A stretch of DNA of 64,000 nucleotides, taken from assembly GCF_001638985.1 (NCBI RefSeq), contig NW_017265151.1, positions 993,757 through 1,057,756 of the forward strand. The letters are read 5' to 3'. The position numbers and the translations under genes were made by a program. The notes below the pieces were generated by a model. The model saw only the letters and a program-made list of their open reading frames with translations. It ran no database searches and was not told where the DNA came from. How positions within the stretch are numbered: the first letter of the stretch is position 1; every line of letters starts with the position of its first letter. The stretch comes from Phycomyces blakesleeanus NRRL 1555(-). Its lineage: Eukaryota > Mucoromycota > Mucoromycetes > Mucorales > Phycomycetaceae. Shown in pieces: positions 37,547 to 48,290 of the stretch.

Positions 37547-38169
37547 ATGGACAAATTCAGAGAGGTAAAATTTGAGCTATGGGCGATATTTTACATATAC
37601 ATTATGTACTGGGATTACCGCAAATTCAAAGGAAATAACAACTAAAACACCACGTATTTCTGTTAAATTTCAAATAGAAACTTACTAGCATTCACGCTGA
37701 GCTCGATACTGCCACCAAGCGCGCAGATGATCTCGATGAAAAGGTCAAGCTCCTCGAGGAAGAGCATGAGCAGAAGGATAACCAAGTGACTGAGTTGCAG
37801 AACCGTGTCAAGGTTCTTGAGGAACAGCTCGAGAAGGCTGAAGATGACCTCAAAGATACCACCAAAAAGTAAGCTAAAAGAGATTAGTGATATAAAAAGA
37901 AATCAAACCCAAAGACTTGTCAGGAGTTCCTACTAGTCACGAATCTTCTTCTTTCAAAAGGTACTGACCAAACCCTTTTTTATTCTTCTTCCTTCCTTCC
38001 TTCCTTTAGCTACCGTGAGGCAGATTTGCGTGTTGAGCAACTCGACAAGAAGGCAGTCAAGCTTGAGCAGGAGATTAAGATCTGGGACAAGAAGTGTGAT
38101 GATATTGAGGAGAAGTACTTGGCTTCCAAGGCAGAGATGGATGAGCTCGAAGGACAGTTGGAAGTTTAA
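37547..38169 (+). CDS. Tropomyosin (short fungal form)
   Basis: Actin-cable stabilising coiled-coil protein. Exons 37547-37564 (MDKFRE only), 37678-37868 and 38010-38169, all GT-AG, give 122 residues. The sequence is one uninterrupted coiled coil with heptads such as LDEKVKLLEEEHEQKDNQV, VKVLEEQLEKAEDDL and VKLEQEIKIWDKK, and ends in a hydrophobic position (GQLEV) for head-to-tail overlap. The MDK start and the split after six residues are typical of fungal tropomyosins. It is about 39 residues shorter than the 161-residue single-period form of ascomycete and fission-yeast tropomyosins, roughly one actin-binding period; neither intron hides a missing exon. The start is well supported by the TATA box about 65 bp upstream. 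Confidence 0.88.
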
Positions 38170-38328
38170 GAATATACATACTTTTTTTTATTTTACTTCA
38201 TACATATAATCTCAAGCCATTCGAAAAATGAAATCAATACCCGTCAAAAAAATCAAAAAATGCTTTATTTCATTGTAGTTTTTAATGGTTTTGTGTGTTT
38301 GTATATACATATGCGTATATATTTGCTT

Positions 38329-39728
38329 TTATGAGGGAACTATTGTAAGGTCAGGTCCATTTCCGACTGGAACTATCCCGGTAGGATTAATCTGAAGGTG
38401 TGACATGTAGTAATGACGTTTGATATGAACCATGTTCACTGTGTCAGAGACTCCTTCCATTTGATAGATGCGACGGGCCCACGCCAAAATGTGCGGGTAG
38501 TCGTGCTGAATAGATTTGATGTTACACTTAAAGTGCCCATGGTAGACAGGATCGAATCTAAAATGTCAAATATTTATTTAAGCTTTGATATATTATATAG
38601 TACTTGGTTGTTTTCTTGCTTTTGTAACTCTTATCTTACCTGATTATAGTGGTCCACAGGCGAATGTCTGCTTCGGTAAAGGTATTTTTTACCAAAAACT
38701 TATTCTCAGACAAGATTTTCTCTAGTCGATCAAGAGATTTGAAGAGAGGGAATACATGGTTCTCATCTAGAAAACAAGGTCGTAAGCATTTTTTTTTGAT
38801 ACTAAAGAGAGATGAAAAAATAAAATAACGACAAGGTAACTTATGTACTTACATGCGGTCTGGGTAGTAGCGAATCCGGACTTATACACGCCGTTGTTAA
38901 CTGTGTCATAAACCCATTCATTGGTACTATCAATATCACTCTGGAGTTCTTCAGGATAATAGTTCAACTTGGCCTTTTCAGCGGGCAAAAAGTGATTAAA
39001 GGCAGTATTGAACATTCTGATAATCTCTGAACTTTCATTGTTGACTACCAAACACACACGCAAATAAGTTCTTTTGGCCCTTATACACAAACCACAACAA
39101 CCTACCGATAGTATTATGTTTCTTGTCCCACAGAACAGGTACGGTGAAGCGACCTTCATAGTCTGGGTTGGCCTTGAAGTAAATCTCGCGAATAAACTGT
39201 GCATTGTTGACTGTGTCTGGAATAGCACCTGGACACTCTTCAGCACTTGCGAATTTCCTTTAAAAATTCCAAAAAGCAAAAAAAAATACATTAACTACTT
39301 TTGTACTCTTAATACACTTTTGTCCCACTTACCACCCCTTCTCCCCTAACAGGTAATGTACTGCAGAAATGCTGATGATATCTTCAAGGCCTTTGAGTTT
39401 GCGAACTATTGCTGTTCTGTGTGCCTGGCGATAATAACATGCATAAATAATCTGTTTTTTATTTTTTTCAAGTTAGCAAAAAACTTACCCAAGGACAAGC
39501 CCATGACACGTAGAGGTGATAACGATCTCTGATAAAAAGGTGTATACGTGTTAACAAAGAGAAATCCACGTAAGAGAGAAAAAGAAGAAGTCAAAGTAAA
39601 TGAATTTACTTTTCAGCTGCAAAAGTCGCGTTCTTATCAGCCTCAATGTGATTACGGAATACAGATTGCTGTCTCTTGAACTCGCCATCTTTCGAGGCCC
39701 AGTTGAGAATAGCTGGTTTAGTAGACAT
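38329..39728 (-). CDS. Glutathionyl-hydroquinone reductase (GST xi class, Ecm4/YqjG-like)
   Basis: Glutathione-dependent reductase that removes glutathione from glutathionyl-hydroquinones; cytosolic, linked to quinone and oxidative stress. Seven exons on the minus strand: 39728-39610, 39528-39489, 39424-39333, 39257-39106, 39044-38853, 38766-38640 and 38557-38329, giving 316 residues. The catalytic motif RYHLYVSWACPWAHR (Cys in CPW) spans exons 2 and 3. Further on: GAIPDTVNNAQFIREIYF, FTVPVLWDKKHNTIVNNES (GSH-binding), NEWVYDTVNNGVYKSGFA, and the C-terminal domain with FTEADIRLWTTIIRFDPVY. These are all hallmarks of the xi class. The gene is convergent with tropomyosin (159-bp gap). Exon joins are well constrained. 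Confidence 0.93.
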
Positions 39729-39964
39729 TAAGCGAATAGATGTTATGCGTGGAATAGCAGAAAGTTTGCAAGAGAGCATGAAATAAAAGAAAAATAGACT
39801 TGGGCGCGTGTTTTTATATATGGACGCCGAAAGAAATCGGTCTTTGTCAGCGAGTGGAGTTCTTATGAATAATCTCTTACAAATGACCCGAATTTAGAAT
39901 ATTACGACACTGGGTGTAATAATTGATCAGCATTAGACCATAGGTGAATTTTCTTTTCTCGAAT

Positions 39965-40577
39965 TGGTCCTCGGCAAACCTTAGTCACGCTTGTCCACGC
40001 GCTCTTACTGGCTGACCTGTTCTCATCATCATGCTAATGCTCAACCACTTAGCCCCCATCTTAGCTCTCGCCAACTGCACTCTTTCTGGTCTTTCGCACT
40101 TCCTCACCGGGCCCGTAATGTTTGGTTTCGCGGCTTACACAACAAACTATCTTGCCGAGCTCTTCTGCACCACATTATGCCCTTCACTGTTTCTTCACCT
40201 CTCTGCAATATCTGCCAGATGTCAATCGAGACGCAAGAGCATTTTCTTCTTTCTTGTCCTTTGAAATCTGCGGTGTGGTTAGGCATTTGGTTAGAATTTT
40301 TCGGCACCGTCCCACCACCTTCTGCACTTTCCTCGGCATTCACATCCTTTCTCTTCCCTCCCACGCTGAACCCCAGTATTCCAGCCGCCTCGGTTTTCGG
40401 ACTGACCATCCTTGCTATCTGGGACCACCATTGGGCACTCCACTTTAAGTCTGCTCCTTTTTTACCTTCCTTGGTTCTTGCCACTGCTAGGAAATCAATC
40501 TCCCGCATCTGCTCAGAGCTCGAGCTTGACTCCGCTGACTCTTCCCTCGCATAACACCACATTAACATTTTAACAAA
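39965..40577 (+). mobile_element. 5'-truncated LINE (non-LTR retrotransposon) tail
   Basis: A GC-richer island holding the 3' end of a non-LTR retrotransposon reverse transcriptase ORF. The open frame (39991-40554) contains the conserved post-RT segment FALPHRARNVWFRG..NKLS and a zinc knuckle CNICQMSIETQEHFLLSC (C-x2-C-x8-H-x4-C, zf-RVT type), then ends ADSSLA-stop. An A-rich tail follows at 40564-40577. No reverse transcriptase or endonuclease core is present, which fits truncation during target-primed reverse transcription. The base composition is clearly unlike its surroundings. Confidence 0.8.
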
Positions 40578-41202
40578 AAAAAAAAAAAGTTTAAATCACA
40601 CAAAAACAAGTCAAAAACCAAAAAGCCAAAAACATCAAATAACCCCCATAAACCCTCAAAACAAATGTTGTAATTTTCTCTTTTGCCCTACTCATTCAGA
40701 GAACTTTAATAAATCTGAACCTGTCACAGCTCCATACAAACAAACAAAAAATTCTTTTCTCGAATAATGATCAAAAGAAGTGGTATATCACGGAAATAAA
40801 ATAGCAGATTTTAAGATGGCCAATAATATTAAAGGGCATCACATATAATAGATGGTGGAGTTAAGCTTTAATACAAGTTGATCAAATTCCAGTAAGATAA
40901 TATATATAAGAAAGTGGTTAAAGTAGTATAGAAGATAAAGGTCACAAACAGCTGCCCCCAAAACTTCTTGACCTTTTCGTGGCATATATCACCACGGCAG
41001 ATTTTTTCGTGTAACAATTTTGTAATTCAGCCCGTGAGTTTATGTTACCATTTTGGGAATAGCTTTTTCATTGAAGTTTCAGGTCCGAAAGAATCGCAAA
41101 ATTGATAAATGGGATCGCAAAAAAAAAAAATTGGCTGGTAAAATACGATTTTATTTATTTTTATGGGTTGAAAATATTGGGGGTAGATAATTTTAGGCTT
41201 CC

Positions 41203-41243
41203 CATACCTACCCTGCAGTAGCTGCTACTGTAGGGTAGGTATG
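41203..41243. repeat. 41-bp near-perfect palindrome
   Basis: CATACCTACCCTGCAGTAGC is followed by one base and then its reverse complement with a single mismatch. It would form a very stable cruciform or RNA hairpin. Its subterminal position in the transposon suggests a transposase-binding or regulatory site, but this is inference. Confidence 0.85.
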
Positions 41244-42036
41244 CTTGCACTAGCAGCTAGAAATATTTAATAGCTATTCTGAAAATGTTTCCAGAAACAA
41301 AAGCAAGTAGAATTTTGAAAAACCCAATTGCATGTTTGAAAGCAAAAACCATATTAATGCTTTTAAAATAAAAGCAAAGAAGCTATTGGAAGGACACGTT
41401 TCAAATCTGAGCGAAAATGTCAAACCTGCAAAAAAAACAAAGGTCATTAGTACATGGACTTTTGATGAAGATTACTATGTTTTAGATGACTTACCACATA
41501 TTAATTGAATCTAAAACAAAAACAAAAACAAAAAAAAACAAAGCAAAAAAGAAGAAGACATATGTTTATGTTAGTATGGATAAAATCAGTATACGAGCAA
41601 GATTTTTTACATACCTTTTTATGTCAAGAATTCACATGCCCTATTATACTTCAATTAGATTTTATTAATCAGAACTCGTAATAGAATCACATCATTAGCA
41701 ATACCTTTTAAGATCTTAATCATGTGAGAGGATCAGAGTTGATCTGTAGTATAATTAGCTAATGAGTAGCATGATCATGTGCCATTTGTTGCCTGATCTT
41801 TAGAAAAATGAAAAAAATTGTATGAAACAAAAAAAGGCACTCAATGTTTATTTTTTGTGTCAAACTGTAACAAATTAATGAATTTCATTGGTTTTTGAAG
41901 ACCATTATACGCTTATTACTGGTTACATGAATAACACTTTTCATTGGTTCCTGAAAGAAATCGACTTGTTGTTTCAAGATGCAGAAATAAATAAATATAT
42001 GGTGGTCGTCTATACTCCTTTATCACGTTAGACAAT

Positions 42037-45000
42037 ATGTTACATCACGAAAGCTCTGTGATGCAGCGTATTATTAATTACCCAAAAAATTCTAGGGTGG
42101 TAGTTTCTGCTCCCAAAGGACCAGGTCAACACAATTTTGCCTTTGACGATATCGGAAAGACCTGCTCACTTTGTGGAAAAGATTTCGATCGCGTATGGAA
42201 TCTACGACGCCACCTTACCAAATATCATAAGTTAGCAACTCATATTGCTAACGATATTAGCCCTCAATATGCCGATAGAAATTTAGCGTCACAAAGACAG
42301 ACCACGAACACTGCCGAGCCGACCGCCCCTGATCACAATGACGATTCCGTTAACGAAGACCTACACGTTGAATCCGATTTGGAGGATGACGACAGCAGCG
42401 ATGTTGACGACATGAACAGCGATGGCGACGATAATGTTAGCGAGATTGAACTCGATGCCGGTGAAAGTATTATCGAGATGGATGAGGACACCAGCCCCTT
42501 TGAAAGTCCAAGTCCAGGTAACCACCTATACATGCATATAAGAAATAGTATGTTGTCTTCTGCATCCAATACCAGCTCATCGTTGGATGCAGATCTCGAT
42601 TTACTGAGAGAAGCAACTGGATCGCATACGACATGGAACCAGTATACATCAGACACCCACCCGTTCCCGGATCTCCAGTCTATGGTACTGCTTGCCTTTG
42701 TTGATGGCGATAAAGACATGGTATCTCGCAGGATCTTGAAAAAGATCCTGTTTACCATAAGTCTTGTCCTTAAGCTTCACGAGGAAGCTATCCGAAAGAA
42801 GTCCCCGTTCAAGTTACCTCGTTTGGATGCCCTCTTGAACTGTCAGACCAGGAAAAAGTCCAAGATTCCTGTATTTCCATCCACAAAAGTCGATATCTAG
42901 TTGCCGAAAAACAATACCACGTCTGCTTATATCAACTTGCCTTCAGACCACGTCCGGTTTCTTGCTGCCAACCCCAAGAAAGCAAGAAACATGTTTTCCC
43001 TCCCTGACCGCACTCCTAACCAGTCCATTTGTCTACAACAAGGCGAAAAGTGGAGAACACATTGGTACTATCAACAACCTATGTTCACCCACAACGGCGT
43101 AGATTTTTGGTCTGGTGATATTGTTAACTTTATGAATGGTTCCACTCCAGCCCGTTTCCTAGTAGAATCATTCCATACCATGGATAACTCAGCCGTTTTT
43201 GTTCAAGGCTACATGGTTTATATTCTGGAAGGCGGTCAGTTCATTGGCATCGAAGTTGAATCTACTAGCATAAAGCTTGAAACTCTTCTCGGTGTTGACT
43301 CGACCCCTGTTGATGTTGCCCTATGCTACAGCGTCTCACCTGGGAAAGTCTTTCATTTGATTCCCAGGCACAAGTCCTTGCTGGAAGAGCCTCATTTCTT
43401 AAAACGGCACGTACTAGACGAAACCGGAAAGCCGATCGATCCAAAGTTGTTTTACAAGGTGAGGATATCGCCCATTATACTCTTCACCGACGACACCTCC
43501 GGAAACCGATCAAAGCAATATAACCCGTACGAAAGCTGGTCAATGAAGTTTGCTGCTCTCTCCTACGAAGAGAGGTCTTCAATTGAAAACATCCACTTTC
43601 TCTCTGCTATTCCCAAGAAAAAGGGGGCAAGTGGGATGTCCTTGTTGCCTAAAATCGTTGAAGATTTCAAAAGGCTCGAAAACGGACTGGTGATGTTCTC
43701 TGCCAAAGACAACGAAAACGTCTTAGTAGCATCACCACTCCTTTGGATCGAGGCAGACACTCCATGCCATTCTGAACTATGTGGTTTGCGCGCGCCGACA
43801 AGTCTGTACCCATGCCGCAAATGTTATGTCCGTTTACAAAGATCCATGCCCAACCTCCAAAGCTCTTCGTATTATACTGGTAGACACACAGCAAGAACAA
43901 AGGCACACTATCTTGCTGCTGCGTCTACCTCGGGACGTGGATCGACTATTCCAGATGCTCCTTTGACTGGAAATGCTCTGACAGCAAGCGACCTATGCTT
44001 CGCAAATAGGGCAACAGATGCATTGTTGGAACTACAGTCATTCGATCCATCGACAGATACTCCAGTTGAAGTTCTGCATAACATACTTCTTGGAGTTGCT
44101 AAGTATCTAGTCAATGATTTGGTAAAGGTTGTACTAAAGAAAAATCCTAACCAAATGGCTAGATTGTCCAAAGCCCTCAAGGATTATGAAAACTCTCAAG
44201 GAATGTCAAGAAAGTTCACTCGAGAGTTACGACACTGTGGCTCATTCCTTGGGAGGGATTACAAAGTTCTTCTGCAAATTCTACCCGCTATCTTAGTTAC
44301 AGAATTTGCAAATGATAGTATACTCTCTCTCATAACTCCATCTTTTGTCCGTCTTGGCCGTCTTTGCTCCTTGGTGTTTGTTAGAGCAGTAAGGTATGAT
44401 TATAATATGTACATCGACGAAGTTGAAAAGGCAGTTACAAGCCTTATCCAAGAACTGCATCATTATGTCATTACCTGTGAAATCGAAGGACATAATCCGT
44501 ATTCCTCGAAGCCCAAGGTTCACCTGCTCACACATCTGCCCGACGATCTACGAAGATTTGGAACTGCTCTACACTACGAGACCGAAAAAGGTGAGCAGTT
44601 TAACAAACACATCCGTGAACACCTAATGCATACCAATAGGTTAAACACCTCAAGAGATGTATGTCTCAAGTTCGCCAAGCAATCTGCAATGAGACACATC
44701 ATTGATGGTGGTTCATGGGTGAGCAAAGACAAAATGAGAGAGAAGTATGGTAATTCCACGGCAGAATTTCTTAAAGAAAACTTTAACGACAATGTTAAGA
44801 ATATCCTGTTTAGTGGATCAAGAGACTTTGCTGATAATAACGACACTGATGACATTACAGCAAAAGCACTCTGTGACAATACCTTTGTGGTGTTCATGCT
44901 CAAGGAGAGTAGAGACCAACATGCCCATCCATTTATTGGAAAGGTCTCCTCTTTGAGAGTAGAACACTATCGAGTTGAGAGTAGTCCCCACGCTCAAGTT

Positions 45001-45177
45001 AACAACTACCTCCTCGCGCAAAAGGTTTCCAATGATGCATCTACTACACTCGATCAGCTGAAGATTGTATGTAAGCTTGATATGCACACAGAATTTAACA
45101 ACAAGCTTGTCATCAATCTCAGTAAATTTGGCTCCTACTGGTTCTTTGTTTCCTTGTTTTCGAATCGACAGTATTAA
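42037..45177 (+). pseudogene. Zinc-finger CACTA/Plavaka-like transposase, single TAG interruption
   Basis: One frame of 1,046 codons, open except for a TAG at 42898-42900 (after STKVDI, before LPKNN). The first 287 codons hold a C2H2 finger (CSLCGKDF..HLTKYH; Cys43, Cys46, His59, His64) and a very acidic Asp/Ser-rich linker. The remaining 758 codons carry the transposase: FTDDTSGNRSKQYNP (first catalytic Asp), a CHSELCGLRAP..YPCRKC cysteine cluster, and VEVLHNILLGVAKYLV, typical of En/Spm-like Tnp2 and fungal Plavaka proteins. The frame lacks introns. Only one base needs to differ for a full-length protein, so inactivation is recent or the stop is bypassed. The family call rests on motif resemblance, not on a search. 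Confidence 0.75.
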
Positions 45178-45439
45178 TTTTTTTTTATCTTTATTAATAA
45201 AAAAAATTATTCAATAAAAAAAAATTGTGATTTTCACCAAGTCATTTTTCGGTTTTGCCAAAATATTGAGAGGGTCCATTTATGGATACTTGCCCTTTTA
45301 AAATTGCCTTATGTAGTTGACAAGTCTCATAAAATGGGTCAAATTCGATATCCCGATTAATCTGGGTTATATAGACCAATCAAAATGTATGTAAGTAAAA
45401 TATTTCCAAATTTGATATCGAAAATCTCCCGTGGTGATA

Positions 45440-46215
45440 GTTGCACCATATCACCACCACAGAAATTAGAAGCTAAATATGGTAGCGTATGGTACTCAAG
45501 AAATATGATTGGCCTAGAGAATTTTTCTTTGTGCAATTTCGTAAGTTGAATATTTTTTCTTCCAAATAAAGGAGGAAAAAAGGTTTGGTCCTACTTCAAA
45601 CCTTTTTAATCAAAACAAAAAGCTGTTGAAGTAAGACAAAGTATTGATTAAGAAAATTCGGAGGTTGTATTGAGCAATAAAAAAATAATTCTGTTAAAAT
45701 TCGGCAAAGGCAACGATTTTCAGCATATAAAACAACTTTGTCAAAATTTCGAATAAGAAAAATAATAATAGGGAGGTTTGTGCAAATTTTGTATCAAAAT
45801 TAAAAAGGAAATTTTTTTGTCTAAAAAAGAATAGTTTGTTTCATACTTCTAAAAAAGACTTTGTAAGCCCAATTCGGGTTTTACAAAGCACTTTTAGCCA
45901 ATAATTTCCTATTTTTTTGAACTGCTAAGATAACGATATATTCAAAGGAAGATATAGAAATAAAATATGTTAAAAATATACTTTTAAAGATGTAAATACT
46001 ATATTAGCATGACTTCTTCTATGTCATTCTTTAAAATTTAACTATTTAAATTATATATATTACGCGCTCTATTACAGAATCTGCAGTTAATAATATAGCT
46101 TATGCCAATTGTTTGATCAAGCATTATCAAACTATTAACTTAACCATTAATACGAATCAATGTTCGTTAGTTTAGCTTCATTACATTTCACGACCATAAC
46201 GTACACTCCAATATG
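45440..46215. other. AT-rich intergenic
   Basis: Between two mobile elements; no gene or repeat structure recognised. Right of the Plavaka-like end there is a second ATATCACCAC motif (about 45450-45459) that makes a local palindrome with the element terminus. Confidence 0.5.
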
Positions 46216-46223
46216 AAAATGAA

Positions 46224-47086
46224 GGGAAACCTTACGGACAGCCTGGACAGCCTGGACAGCCTGAAAGTATGCGATATCACTCATAATAAGGAGTTTAATG
46301 GATATACATATTTTTGGGCTGGGGTCAGACTTTGTATCAATCTTACGGTAACCACGTTTCCCGGTGGGGTACAATATTTCTATCTAACCGGACTAATCAA
46401 TTCTGACTACATGTCCGGAGACTGGCGTCTTTCTCTAATCCTTCAGGGCAAAACGGTGTGCCCTCAAAGAAATACAATATATTCATTGTATGCATTAGCT
46501 TTACTACTTTGTCCCTACACTTTGTATTCATTAATCTCTCGCCAGGCACCTAACTTTCATTATTTTAAGAGCCACAGCATGTATTTGAGCAACTTAATAA
46601 TAAGATGCTGTCTCATACGAAAAGCAAATTCTGTATATTCAATTAGTAACCCTAAATATAGACTTGACAACAAAGAAAAAAGAGCTAATCGCAAATACAC
46701 TATATCGGTAACCAGTTATGCAAAGGACTATAAGGAGTTGCTGTCATTAGATTGTGATCCAATCTTGTTTGATATCTTACTATTTATTGATCTGCTTACG
46801 CGTATCATGTCTTTCTTTCTTTCACCTACATATTCCCAGAGTTCGACAGCACCAGCTGGTAAGTAACCCCCACCCGCCTCCTTTTTTTTTGAAAAGCACA
46901 AGAAAGTCTTTATACGAATATTATATATTATCAGGAACTAGATAGACTTATTCCGTGCCGGCAAAAAGGCCACTATTTGTGGTCCGGTAGAATAAAAATG
47001 TTGGCCCTCACCAAGAAATGCCGTCCCCCTAAACTTAGGGTACATGCTGTCCAGGCTGTCCTGCCAGGCTGTCCGTAAGGTTCCCC
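46224..47086 (+). mobile_element. 863-bp TIR element with 8-bp target duplication
   Basis: The left end begins GGGAAACCTTACGGACAGCC. The right end is the reverse complement of GGGGAACCTTACGGACAGCC. Exact 8-bp direct repeats AAAATGAA flank it at 46216-46223 and 47087-47094. Both TIRs continue into tandem GACAGCCTG nonamers (three at 46237-46263; two to three at the right end). An 8-bp duplication points to the hAT, MULE or P groups. The interior has no transposase domain. A 217-codon frame (46213-46866) reads in from the left flank through the TIR, but resembles nothing I know. It is best called a non-autonomous DNA transposon. Confidence 0.85.
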
Positions 47087-47239
47087 AAAATGAAGCTTCA
47101 GAAAATTTTTAAGACATATCTGTCCATATTAGTACATTGTAAAAGAGATTGATAAAGCAAAATTGCATAAACCTCCCTAAGAAGAACGAATAAATGATAT
47201 TGCCAAATTTGCCAACAATGATTACAAAAGGATCGATAT

Positions 47240-48082
47240 TTTAATCAATTAATAACTGATCAAATAAAACTAATTCTTAGAATTCGTTTGATATACTCAA
47301 TTATTACATCTAATAACCTAAATAAACTACCAAATCAAGAACGACTTGAGGATGATATAAGAGAAGCAGAGCTTACTGGTACTTTTCTTGATCCAATTCT
47401 AAATCCTATATTTCATGATGTCGAGAAGTACAGATTGTTTCGATGGTAATTGAAAATCCGATGCTTTTTATACACCATTTATTGACGATTTATTTCCCAA
47501 ATTAGACTTAACACTGGTGTTGAAGATACTGAATCTCTAAGACCTGATGCTAATGTGTTTGAATTAGAACAACGGAGGATAACGTTTTCTACTGAATATG
47601 TTGAGATGAAGCTCGGTAAAAGTCGTTCTGACACATTGAAGACACATGAGGACCTTTTGAGATTAGTAAATTTCTGTAAAGACACTCTTGACAAAAAAGA
47701 TGTGAAGTCAATGATTGCTGTGCAAGAAGTAGGTAAGCCTGAAGTCAAATACCAATTTTTCTACAATTTTGTTTACTATTCCTTTTTTTATGATAAAGGA
47801 TATTACGTTACAATTTATCTGTTCTCTCTTGAAGCCACTGGACTCAATTTGCTTACAGAACTATACTCTTTTAATGTCCCGAAATCTATATCTGAATTAC
47901 CCCAGTTCGTCATGCGTTTTGATGAAATAAAAATAATGGTTTGTTACCAAGAAAACTGTGTCTTAGCAAACAGAATTCACAAGGAATCAAGGAAGAGAAT
48001 GTCTATTCAACAACAAACTACTCGTAATATTTTGAATTTAAAGAAACCAAAAAAGTTACGTTCATCAATTGCTTTTAAATAG
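47240..48082 (+). pseudogene. PD-(D/E)XK-like protein of a Mucorales repeat family, degraded
   Basis: Three inferred exons (about 47240-47445, 47506-47732, 47799-48082) with GT-AG introns. Exon 1 has TGTFLDPILNPIFHDVEKY. Exon 2 has SLRPDANVFELEQRR then EYVEMKLGKSRSDTLKTHED. Exon 3 has YYVTIYLFSLEA and FVMRFDEIKIMV. The PD...ExK arrangement with a following strand-rich region recalls the restriction-endonuclease-like fold, and the overall pattern recalls a protein family I recognise as abundant in Mucorales genomes and of unknown function. The first splice join gives TGA where TGG (Trp) is expected, so this copy looks inactive. The upstream limit is uncertain. The function is not established, and the nuclease idea is inference from the motif. 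Confidence 0.5.
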
Positions 48083-48290
48083 TTGTAAATATCTACAACA
48101 CGCATTTATGTGGTAATAAAACGCTGCTATACCTTTGATAATAAATAATTATATAGCGTACACAATAGTTAATTTTTGAACAAAATGATCATGATCCGGA
48201 AAAAGTAGATGTTATCATGACAGGTTTTTCCTTCCAAAAACTTGGATCTGAGCAAATATATAAAAGCTGTACGTTTTTCTTGAGCGAGCC

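Larger units (their letters stand above)
40987..45439 (+). mobile_element. CACTA/Plavaka-like DNA transposon (~4.4 kb)
   Basis: Terminal inverted repeat-like ends: left TATCACCACGGCAGATTTT at 40987, right the reverse complement of TATCACCACGGGAGATTTT ending at 45439. They bracket one long transposase frame. The match is 18 of 19 bases in the core and may continue a little further out, so the exact ends and target duplication are not fixed. A 41-bp hairpin lies 216 bp inside the left end. About 1 kb of AT-rich DNA separates the left end from the ORF, and 260 bp separates the ORF from the right end. Confidence 0.65.

Noticed and set aside
42898..42900. Idea that TAG is reassigned to an amino acid, since both the lipase and the Plavaka-like frame contain a lone in-frame TAG
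   Set aside because: The NIPA-like, Ctf4, bHLH, Yos1, hexokinase and other genes use TAA or TAG as normal stops at conserved C termini, and the MULE and Tc1 relics contain TAA and TGA breaks too. Simple mutation explains both.
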